This document shows, in pieces, positions 45,115 to 52,670 of a stretch of 64,000 bases of DNA (positions are counted from its first letter, which is position 1; each line of letters opens with the position of its first letter). This DNA is from Bradyrhizobium tropiciagri (GTDB lineage: Bacteria > Pseudomonadota > Alphaproteobacteria > Rhizobiales > Xanthobacteraceae), in NCBI RefSeq assembly GCF_001189845.1, contig NZ_LFLZ01000006.1, positions 124,001 to 188,000 of the forward strand. The letters run 5' to 3'. The notes under the pieces are model-generated. The model saw only the letters and a program-made list of their open reading frames with translations. It did not search any database and was not told the DNA's origin. The position numbers were made by a program, and so were the translations under genes.

Positions 45115-45192
45115 TGGTCCTCCCGGAGCGCTTTTTTGCGAAAGCTAGCGCCAATGGGCGTGATCGCTCAATTCGATGGGATCGATATAGAC

Positions 45193-45209
45193 CATCGATA
45201 TATTCGATG
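45193..45209. promoter_or_regulatory. Candidate LysR operator between P450 and lysR genes
   Basis: CATCGA-TATAT-TCGATG is a perfect 17-base inverted repeat. It contains the LysR-type T-N11-A pattern and lies 43 bases before the regulator GTG. A related half-site (TTCGATGGGATCGATA) sits just upstream, at about 45172-45187. Binding is inferred. Confidence 0.55.
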
Positions 45210-45251
45210 ACCTTTGCTAGGCTGGACGCCGGCAAATGCGGGAGGTGCTGC

Positions 45252-46160
45252 GTGGCAGCCAATTCCACCATCGATCCGATCGACATCGGGACCTTGCGGA
45301 CGCTGGTGCTGGTCTACGATTTGCAGTCGTTCTCCGCGGCCGCCAAGCGCCTCGACGTCAACCAGTCCACCATCAGCTATGCGATCGAGCGGCTGCGCGG
45401 CGCGCTCGGTGATCCGCTGTTCGTCCGCAACGGCAATGGCGTGACGGCCACCGAGCGCTGCGCGGCGCTGGCCGGCTGGGCACGGGACATGATCGGCGAG
45501 ATCGACGGGCTCGCCTCGCCGGTCGAATTCGACCCGGTGACGGCGCAGGGCAGCGTGACGATCTCCTGCAACTATCACGAACGCCAGACCCTGATGCCGC
45601 AGTTCAGCGCGCGGCTGCGTGCCGGCGCGCCGCAGGTCCGTCTCGTGCTGCTCGATGCGGCGGGCCATGGCGACGTCCATCTGAAGCAGAACCAGTGCGA
45701 CATCGTATTGGGTCCGGTCGGCGTCGTCGGCGAAAGCGTCGTCAGGCGCCACGTCCTCACCGATCACTATGTCTGTGTGATGGACCCGGCCAATCCGCTG
45801 GCGCGCGGCCGGATCGCGCTGTCGGCCTATGCCAAGGCCGAGCATGTCTTCATCACCCATAGCGGCGAGTGGCAGCCGCTTTATCTGGAGGCGCTGAAGG
45901 CAAAGGAGATCGAGATCGAGCCGGCGGTCAGCCTGCCGAACCACGACAGTCTGGAGCGCATCGTCGCCGGCACAAGGCTGGTCGCGACCATCCCGCATCA
46001 TCTGGCGCGGGCGATGCGCGGCGGCCTGCATGTCGCTGCGCTGCCGTTCCGCGTGCCGATCTCGATCGACATGTACTGGAGCGCAAGGACGGCCAAGTCA
46101 GGCCTGCACAAATGGGCGCGCGGCCTGCTGGCCGAGGTCGCCAGGGCTTACGCAGCCTGA
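45252..46160 (+). CDS. LysR-family transcriptional regulator
   Basis: A 302-residue regulator. GTG 45252 is chosen because GGGAGGTG lies just upstream and the helix-turn-helix then begins at the normal distance (FSAAAKRLDVNQSTISYAIE at about residues 25-45, RLRGALGDPLFVRNGNGVTA). The C-terminal effector domain is of the periplasmic-binding-protein type. It probably controls the divergent P450 gene and itself. An in-frame extension to 45114 overlaps the promoter region and was not used. Confidence 0.92.
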   Translation: MAANSTIDPIDIGTLRTLVLVYDLQSFSAAAKRLDVNQSTISYAIERLRGALGDPLFVRNGNGVTATERCAALAGWARDMIGEIDGLASPVEFDPVTAQGSVTISCNYHERQTLMPQFSARLRAGAPQVRLVLLDAAGHGDVHLKQNQCDIVLGPVGVVGESVVRRHVLTDHYVCVMDPANPLARGRIALSAYAKAEHVFITHSGEWQPLYLEALKAKEIEIEPAVSLPNHDSLERIVAGTRLVATIPHHLARAMRGGLHVAALPFRVPISIDMYWSARTAKSGLHKWARGLLAEVARAYAA

Positions 46161-46194
46161 ACCACGAGCTTCGCGCCGCGATCGTCAAAAAAGC

Positions 46195-46224
46195 AAAAGG
46201 CCCGCACCTGAGGTGCGGGCCTTT
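46195..46224. terminator. Bidirectional rho-independent terminator
   Basis: AAAAGGCCCGCACCT / AGGTGCGGGCCTTT is a perfect GC-rich hairpin flanked by A and T runs, between the convergent lysR (plus) and phosphate transporter (minus) genes. Confidence 0.9.
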
Positions 46225-46260
46225 CCGTCCGGCGCGTTGCCGCACCGAAAGCAGGGGGCA

Positions 46261-47882
46261 TCAGAACAGGTGGTAGAACACGTAGTAGAGCACGCCCGAG
46301 AGGATCATCGCGGCCGGCAGGGTCAGCACCCAGGCCATCGCGATGTTCCGGATCGTCGCCCATTGCAGGCCGGAGCCGTTGGCGGCCATGGTGCCGGCGA
46401 TGCCCGACGACAGCACGTGCGTGGTCGAGACCGGCAGGCCGTAGCCGTCGGCCGCCGCAATCGTCGCGGCCGCCGTGATCTCGGCGCAGGCGCCCTGGGC
46501 GTAGGTCAGGTGGGTCTTGCCGATCTTCTCGCCGACGGTGACGACGATGCGCTTCCAGCCGACCATGGTGCCGAGGCCGAGCGCGATCGCGACGGCGAAC
46601 TTCACCCAGCTCGGGATGAACTTCGTCGCGGCATCGAGCGAGCCCTTGTACTGGTTCAGCGTGGCGACGTCGGCGGCGGTCAGTTCGGCTTCCTTGTCCT
46701 TCATCAGGAGGCGGATCGCTTCCGAGGCGAGGTACATGTCGTTACGGGTGTTGCCGACCGCGTCAGCCGGGAACTTGGCCAGCGAGCCGTACTGGGCGAC
46801 CTGTTGGCCGATATCGCGGACCAGCACTGCCAGTGACGGGAAGGTGCCTTCATTGATCTGGTGCTGCGAGACGTAGTTGGTCACCGCCGGGCGCGGGTTG
46901 CCGATCACGTTGTAACCGGCGGCCTTGCCTTCGATGACCTTGCTGGCGGCGGTCGAATGCGCTGCGAACTGCTCGATCTGGCTTGCGGGCATCGCGCGGT
47001 TCAGCGCATAGGCGGTCGGTACGGTGCCGATCAGGATCAGCATGATCAGGCCCATGCCCTTCTGGCCGTCATTGGAGCCGTGGAAGAAGCTGACCAGCGT
47101 GCAGGTCAGGATCAGGATGCCGCGGATCCACCACGGCGGCGGCTGGTCGCCGACCGGCTCGCCGAACAAAGCGGGCGTGGCGCGCACGAGCACGGTCTTG
47201 AGGATGTAGAGCAGGCCGGCCGCGAGCACGAAGCCGAACAGCGGCGACAGCAGCAGCGCCTTGGCGATGTTGGCCGCCTGCGACCAGTCAACGCCGGAGG
47301 TGCCGTCGCGGCCGCGCAGCAGTGCGTTCATGATACCGACGCCCATGATCGAACCGATCAGGGTGTGCGAGCTCGAAGCCGGTAGGCCGAGCCACCAGGT
47401 GCCGAGGTTCCAGATGATGGCCGCAATCAGCAGCGCGAACACCATCGCGAAGCCGGCGCTGGAGCCTACCTGCAGGATCAGTTCGACCGGAAGCAGCGAC
47501 ACGATGCCGAACGCAACGGCGCCGCTCGAGAGCAGCACGCCGAACAGGTTGAACATGCCCGACCACACCACGGCGACATGCGCCGGCAGCGAGCGGGTGT
47601 AGATCACGGTGGCGACCGCGTTGGCGGTGTCGTGGAAGCCGTTGACGAATTCGAAGCCGAGCGCGATCAGCAGCGCAACGAACAGCATGATGTAGGGCAG
47701 GAACGACGTGACGCGCGTGCCGGTGGCGTCGACGTCGGCATAGATGCTGTAGGCAACGAACAGCAGCGCGGCCGCGACCACGCCCATATAAATAATCCCC
47801 GTCATGGGGTGGAAGCCCTTGTCGAGGTCCGGCCCCTTTTTCAAGGCGGCTCGATCGAGCCGGGTAACGCCATATCGCTCAT
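46261..47882 (-). CDS. pit: Inorganic phosphate transporter, PiT family, with apparent early frameshift
   Basis: About 540 residues when corrected, with two PiT domains: FEFVNGFHDTANAVATVIYT in the N-terminal half and SFFHGSNDGQKGMGLIML in the second, plus PASSSHTLIGSIMGVG and PVSTTHVLSSGIAG. It should be a low-affinity phosphate:cation symporter. ATG 47882 has a strong AGGAG site and begins MSDMALPGSIEPP, but hits TGA after 13 codons. One extra G near 47847 (CCGCCTTG to CCGGCCTTG) joins it to LKKGPDLDKGFHPMTGIIYM. Otherwise translation would have to begin at an unusual internal start. Confidence 0.92.
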
Positions 47883-48517
47883 GGTAAACTCCTGTCCCAA
47901 TGCCCCCGATTTTGATCGATGCATATGACAAGCAATTAAAATCCGCCCCGCGAAATGAGGCGGCCGCCCATAACGGTGGACATCGCGCCGAATTCTTGTG
48001 CAACGCATTGAAGGCCCATGCGCCTTCGCGGCCTCGTGGCAATCTTCAGCAACAAAAGGTCAGCGATGACGACGGAGATGGCCTGCATTCATTTCGCAGG
48101 GCAAGACTTTGTGCCGTGAGGTCACACTGAGTGCAGCGAGGTCACGCCCACCGCGTGCAGCTGAGGTCACAGCGGCCGCGAGACCACGACGGCAGGGCCT
48201 CGACAGGATTTCTGTCAACCGGAAATCCAGTGACGTCGCGGGTGAGGAGCGTTGTGGTCAGGAAGGTGCAGTGAGGAGGTGTGCGGGGAGAGATGAGCAG
48301 GCAGGATGGAAAGATGAGGTGGCGCGCCGCACGATCGGGGCTAGCAAACCGCGCAGCGCGCCCGCCTCGGGGTACGTCATGGCGTGAACATGACGCCCGA
48401 TACCTGCGGAACACGTCACAGTACCACGGATCAATTCAAGGTTGTAGGTTTTTGTAAGCGTTGAGAACAATTTCACGTTGACGTGTGGTTACTTTGGTTC
48501 CGCCGGTTTTGCGGAAC
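47883..48517. other. Long intergenic region
   Basis: This 635-base gap lies upstream of the phosphate transporter gene and beyond the end of the UdgX gene. Short frames in it are Arg-rich shadows with no family sequence. It contains three GAGGTCAC octamers (48118-48170, separate entry) and an AT-richer stretch near 48430-48480. No PhoB box of the usual form was recognised. Confidence 0.5.
48118..48170 (+). repeat. Three spaced direct repeats GAGGTCAC
   Basis: GAGGTCAC occurs at 48118-48125, 48138-48145 and 48163-48170, twice preceded by GTGCAG(C/CT). Spacing is 20 and 25 bases. It could be a protein-binding array, or the decayed remains of a longer repeat. Confidence 0.6.
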
Positions 48518-49951
48518 TCAAGCCGCGTGATCCGACCGGCGGAGCTGGCCCGCAGCGATTTTCAGGTCGTCGATAAAGCGCTGATATTCCAGCGCCTTGG
48601 CTTTCTCGTCGGGCAGCCGCAACAGATAGGACGGGTGCACGGTGACGAGCACCTTGGTTCCGTCGTGATCGATCAGGCGGCGGCGGTTCTTGTTGATCGG
48701 GGTGATCTTGCCGAGCACGCTCTGCGCTGCGGTGGCGCCGAGCGCCACCACGAGCTCCGGCTTGATGGCGGCGAGCTCGCGCTCGTACCACCGCCGGCAG
48801 GCGCGGATCTCCGGCGTGCCCGGCTTCTGGTGCAGCCGGACCTTGCCGCGCGGCACGAATTTGAAGTGCTTCACCGCGTTGGTGATGTAGACCGTGGTGC
48901 GATCGATGCCGGCGTCCTTGAGCGCGCGATCGAGCATCTGCCCGGCCGGTCCGACGAAGGGATGGCCGGCGAGATCCTCCTTGTCGCCAGGCTGCTCGCC
49001 GACCAGCATCAGCGTCGCGCTTTGCGGTCCCTCGCCGAACACGGTCTGGGTTGCGTCCTTCCACAACGGGCAGGCGCGGCAATCGGCGGCTTCGTCGCGC
49101 AGGGCAGCGATGGTGTCGCGCGCCTGTGCATCCAGAGTTTGCTTGCGGGCCATCGGCGGATCCTGTGGCTTCCGCGGCTCCGCCGCCTTGCGGGCGATGA
49201 AGGGGCCGCTGGTCATGCGCATGGCGTCTTCGATCAGCGGCTTAATGATCGAGTCTTCGGGCAGGTTCCTCCAATAGGCCTGCGGCATCTCCATCACCTT
49301 CAGCCGCGCGGGATTGAAGAGGCCGTTGTCATGGCGCCGCCAGGCCTCCTCGAGCCGGTCCTCGGACGGCACCTCGGATTTGGCGACGCCCGGCGTGATC
49401 GAGATCGCGTGCCCGTCCCAATGCGCTGACACGTCGGGAGTGAGGATCGACCACGGCATGTCGGCGAAGCGGCCGGCGAAGAAAGGTGCGGCGAGCTCGA
49501 CGATGCGATGCTCCGGCTCGAACCAGGCGACGTAATGCGCCGTCCGCTCGCGGCCGATTTCGCGGAAGCGGAGATGCGCGTGCATCCTGTCGATGTCGCA
49601 ATAGACCGCGCGCGCCATAGCGTGGATCTCGGCGACATCAGGATCGTCAGTCGCGCTGAGCAGATCGTGATGGCTGCGCAGCCGCCACAGCAGGCGGTAG
49701 AGCAGGGCGAAGCGCTCGTCATTGCGATGCAGGATCGCGGCCTTTGCGAGCTCTACGAATTTGGCAGGGACGTTGAACTGCGCCTGCGGCACGTCAGGTA
49801 ATTCATTCACGCAAGATTCGGACGACAATTCGTCATCGCGGCGGATGGTCCATGTGACCTCCGCAGGCTTCACGTCATTGATCGCCAATCGCCGCGCGGC
49901 CCTGCGCCAGCCCTCGAAATCGGTGTCGTTGTCGAGCACGATGATACGCAT
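48518..49951 (-). CDS. udgX: UdgX-type uracil-DNA-binding protein fused to DUF4130 domain
   Basis: A 477-residue protein. The N-terminal 240 or so residues (MRIIVLDNDTDFEGWRRAAR, ARAVYCDIDRMHAHLRFREI, PWSILTPDVSAHWDG) match the DUF4130 family often linked to DNA-repair genes. The C-terminal 200 residues are a family 4-like uracil-DNA glycosylase: CRACPLWKDATQTVFGEGP for the iron-sulfur cluster, GEQPGDKEDLAGHPFVGPAG, then RGKVRLHQKPG, corresponding to the R-loop whose His forms the covalent uracil-DNA link in UdgX. It is divergent from imuA, with a LexA box between, so SOS control is likely. Confidence 0.9.
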   Translation of the reverse strand: MRIIVLDNDTDFEGWRRAARRLAINDVKPAEVTWTIRRDDELSSESCVNELPDVPQAQFNVPAKFVELAKAAILHRNDERFALLYRLLWRLRSHHDLLSATDDPDVAEIHAMARAVYCDIDRMHAHLRFREIGRERTAHYVAWFEPEHRIVELAAPFFAGRFADMPWSILTPDVSAHWDGHAISITPGVAKSEVPSEDRLEEAWRRHDNGLFNPARLKVMEMPQAYWRNLPEDSIIKPLIEDAMRMTSGPFIARKAAEPRKPQDPPMARKQTLDAQARDTIAALRDEAADCRACPLWKDATQTVFGEGPQSATLMLVGEQPGDKEDLAGHPFVGPAGQMLDRALKDAGIDRTTVYITNAVKHFKFVPRGKVRLHQKPGTPEIRACRRWYERELAAIKPELVVALGATAAQSVLGKITPINKNRRRLIDHDGTKVLVTVHPSYLLRLPDEKAKALEYQRFIDDLKIAAGQLRRSDHAA

Positions 49952-50119
49952 GCGATTGCTCCGTTTCCGTCACGCCGCCATTTTCGGGCCAGCGCGCCTG
50001 ACTTGCGGAAGATCATGGGCCCATCCGGGTTCGGTGCGTCTGAATCCCATTGATTCCACTCATGAATCACTGAGCTCACCAATCCGATTGACTCCGCGGG
50101 CCCTGTTAGCTTTATATTA

Positions 50120-50134
50120 GAACATAACATGAAC
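50120..50134. promoter_or_regulatory. LexA (SOS) box
   Basis: GAAC-ATAACAT-GAAC is an exact match to the alphaproteobacterial LexA site GTTC-N7-GTTC read on the opposite strand. It lies 75 bases upstream of the imuA ATG and 169 bases upstream of the UdgX gene start, so it may serve both. Confidence 0.8.
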
Positions 50135-50208
50135 AATTGAGCCTGTCCCTGGTTCTCTGTTCTGGTCAGTGACGGCCTCAAATTTTGGTTGAGAAGGAGC
50201 GGCGCATC

Positions 50209-51003
50209 ATGAACGGCGCACGCACGGGTACGCTTGCGTCTCTGCGCGGCAGCATCGCGCGCATCGAGGCGCCATCGGATGCGGCGATGCCGAACCGCAT
50301 CGCGCTCGGCCATGCCGGCGCGGACGCGATGTTGCGCGGCGGACTTGCTCCGGCCGCGCTGCACGAGGTGTTCGCGGCCGGCCATCAGGGCGGCGCTGCG
50401 ACCGGGTTCATCGCGGGACTCGCCGGGCTGATATCGGCGCGCAAGCCGCTGGTCTGGGTGCGGCAGGATTTTTCCGATCGCGAGAACGGCGCGCTGTCGA
50501 TGCGCGGGCTCGCCGAGCTCGGCCTCGATCCGCGCCTCCTGGTCACGGTGCGCGCCGCTGACGTCGACAGCGGCCTGCGCACCGCGGCCGACGCGCTCGC
50601 CTGCGATGCGCTCGGCGCCGTCGTGCTCGAGATCTGGGGCCAGGCGCGCCAGCTCGATCTCGTCGCCAGCCGTAAATTGACGCTCGCCGCGCAAGCCTCC
50701 GGCGTCACCGCGCTGGTGCTACGGATCGCGGCAGCGCCGATCCCCTCGACCGCGGAAACGCGCTGGATCGTGCGCGCAGCGCATTCGCCACCCGGCAATG
50801 CCGCGAGCCCTTGGGGCGCGCCGCGCGTCGAGGCCGAACTCGTGCGCAATCGTCATGGCCCGGTCGGGCGATGGATCATGGAATGGAAATGTGATGAGTG
50901 CCAATTCAGTGAGCCGTCGGCGTATCCTCAGCCTGTGGCTGCCACGCCTGCCCATCGACCGCATCAAGCGCAAGCTCGCGCAGGACATCGCCTCGCAAGC
51001 TGA
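50209..51003 (+). CDS. imuA: SOS mutasome protein ImuA
   Basis: A 264-residue RecA/SulA-related protein that works with ImuB and DnaE2 in SOS translesion synthesis. ATG 50209 is chosen because of the AAGGAG site eight bases upstream. Family features are LHEVFAAGHQGGAATGFIAG near residue 45, KPLVWVRQDFSDRENGALSM and the C-terminal RWIMEWKCDECQFSEP. It overlaps the native start of imuB (50894) by about 110 bases in another frame. Confidence 0.9.
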   Translation: MNGARTGTLASLRGSIARIEAPSDAAMPNRIALGHAGADAMLRGGLAPAALHEVFAAGHQGGAATGFIAGLAGLISARKPLVWVRQDFSDRENGALSMRGLAELGLDPRLLVTVRAADVDSGLRTAADALACDALGAVVLEIWGQARQLDLVASRKLTLAAQASGVTALVLRIAAAPIPSTAETRWIVRAAHSPPGNAASPWGAPRVEAELVRNRHGPVGRWIMEWKCDECQFSEPSAYPQPVAATPAHRPHQAQARAGHRLAS

Positions 51004-51112
51004 TGGGCACAGCGCTGTGCCAACCGACACACGGGAGGTGGCAGGACTCCCTCTCCCGCTTGCGGGGGAGGGTTGGGGTGGGGGTGCTCTCCACAAACAA
51101 TGTTCTTCGTAA
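50894..51112 (+). pseudogene. imuB: Native N-terminus of ImuB, out of frame with the rest
   Basis: ATG 50894 encodes MSANSVSRRRILSLWLPRLP and continues IDRIKRKLAQ, the expected ImuB N-terminus of the Y-family palm domain. From about 51047 the frame enters palindromic element D and stops at TAA 51110-51112 inside it. The remainder of ImuB resumes after the element in a different frame. Confidence 0.8.
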
Positions 51113-52670
51113 GGAGAGAGCCCCCACCCGGATCGCATCTAGCGATGCGATCCGGCCTCCCCCGCAAGCGGGAGAGGCGAAGAAGGAACTCCCCAGCGTC
51201 GTGGTGGTAAAAGACCACAATGCGATCCTGCTGCATGCCGTCGACGAGGCCGCGGTGCGCGCCGGGCTGTCGATCGGGTTGCCGCTCGCCAATGCGCGGG
51301 CGATCTGCCCGGAGCTTACGGTCTATGACGCCGATCCGGCCGCCGACCTGAAGACGCTGAACGACATCGCCGACTGGTGCGACCGCTTCACGCCGCTGGT
51401 CGCGCTCGACGCACCTTACGGCCTGTTTCTCGACATCACCGGCTGCGCGCACCTGTTCGGCGGCGAGCGGGCGCTGCTGCAGATCGTGACCAATGCGCTG
51501 AGCCGGCGCGGCTTTGCGGTCAGCGCGGCGATTGCCGGCACCTCGATCGCGGCGCGCACGCTGACGCGCCACGTCTCGGGCAAGATCGTCGCCGATGGCG
51601 CAGAGGCGCAAGCGGTCGGCCCGCTGCCGGTGTCGGCGCTCGGCGCAGATAGCGCTGTGACCACCGGCCTGCGCCGTGCGGGCCTAAAGACCATCGGCGA
51701 TGTCGCCGCGCGCGCGCCGCATGAGATCTCGGCGCGGTTCGGCGCGGCTTTCACCACCTTGCTCTCCCACGCGCTCGGGCAAGGCGATGCCCCGATCAGC
51801 CCGCGCAAGCCGCTGCCCGATTACATCGTCGAGAAGCGTTTCCCGGAACCCATCGCGACCGACACCGTGATCGCGTTGACGCTCTCGAGCCTCGCCAAGA
51901 TGCTGGTTGCGGCGATGGACAAGCAGGGCAAGGGCGCGCGGCAGCTGGAAGCGAGCTTCTTCCGTACCGACGGTGCGGTGCGCGCGATCATGGTCGAGAC
52001 CGGGCGTCCGGTGACGCGGCCCGAGATGATCGACCGCCTGTTCAGCGAGCGGCTCGATGCGCTCAACGATCCGCTCGATCCCGGCTTCGGCTTCGATCTC
52101 ATTCGCCTTGCCGCCGGGCGTACCGAGATCGTGGTGCAGCAGCAGCGCGATCTCGACGCCACCGTGCACGACAATGACGAGATCTCGGCGCTGATCGACC
52201 GCATCGCCGCCCGCATCGGGGGCAAACGCGTCGTCGTGCACCTGCCGCTCGAGAGCCATATTCCTGAGCGTGCGGCGCTCGCGCTGCCGGCGCAGCACCA
52301 TCAGGCCGCAGCCAGCGCCGCCGCCTGGCCGGAGCGCGTCGCCGGCGAGCCGCCGTTGCGGCCGCTCAGGCTGTTCGAGCAGCCCGAACCGATCAAGGTG
52401 CCGTTCGCGAGCGTGCCGGACGGTCCGCCGCATCAGTTCACCTGGCGGCGCGCCCTGCACGCGGTGGTGCGGGTCGAGGGCCCCGAGCGGATCGCGATGG
52501 AATGGTGGAAGCAGGATGGCGCGGCGCTGACGCGCGACTATTTCCGCATCGAGGATGCCGAGGGCCAGCGCTTCTGGATCTTCCGCGACGGCCTTTACGA
52601 GAGTGAACTGCGCGACGAAGAAGACAAGCCCGTTCCGGCCAACTGGTATGTGCACGGGCTGTTCGCATGA
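51003..52670 (+). CDS. imuB: ImuB, Y-family polymerase-like protein, main part
   Basis: The 555-residue open frame from ATG 51003 contains most of ImuB: SVVVVKDHNAILLHAVDEAA, LPLANARAICPELTVYDADP, YGLFLDITGCAHLFGGERAL and the C-terminal region. ImuB lacks polymerase activity and links ImuA, DnaE2 and the sliding clamp. The first 58 or so residues here are not ImuB: about 44 are translated palindromic repeat, and the native first segment lies at 50894 in another frame. Net insertion of two bases or loss of one within 51047-51110 would rejoin them. Its TGA overlaps the dnaE2 ATG by four bases. Confidence 0.85.
   Translation: MGTALCQPTHGRWQDSLSRLRGRVGVGVLSTNNVLRKERAPTRIASSDAIRPPPQAGEAKKELPSVVVVKDHNAILLHAVDEAAVRAGLSIGLPLANARAICPELTVYDADPAADLKTLNDIADWCDRFTPLVALDAPYGLFLDITGCAHLFGGERALLQIVTNALSRRGFAVSAAIAGTSIAARTLTRHVSGKIVADGAEAQAVGPLPVSALGADSAVTTGLRRAGLKTIGDVAARAPHEISARFGAAFTTLLSHALGQGDAPISPRKPLPDYIVEKRFPEPIATDTVIALTLSSLAKMLVAAMDKQGKGARQLEASFFRTDGAVRAIMVETGRPVTRPEMIDRLFSERLDALNDPLDPGFGFDLIRLAAGRTEIVVQQQRDLDATVHDNDEISALIDRIAARIGGKRVVVHLPLESHIPERAALALPAQHHQAAASAAAWPERVAGEPPLRPLRLFEQPEPIKVPFASVPDGPPHQFTWRRALHAVVRVEGPERIAMEWWKQDGAALTRDYFRIEDAEGQRFWIFRDGLYESELRDEEDKPVPANWYVHGLFA
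51047..51179. repeat. Palindromic repeat, family D, inside imuB
   Basis: CTCTCCCGCTTGCGGGGGAG at the left pairs perfectly with CTCCCCCGCAAGCGGGAGAG at the right. Inner arms are GGGTGGGG / CCCCCACCC and a hairpin GGATCGCAT...ATGCGATCC at 51130-51153. It is the same family as 37153-37308. It interrupts imuB between the LPIDRIKRK segment and PSVVVVKDHNA. Confidence 0.88.

Noticed and set aside
47900..48387. Short plus-strand frames in the gap after the UdgX gene
   Set aside because: They are Arg/Ala-rich, overlap one another, and lack ribosome sites and family sequence.
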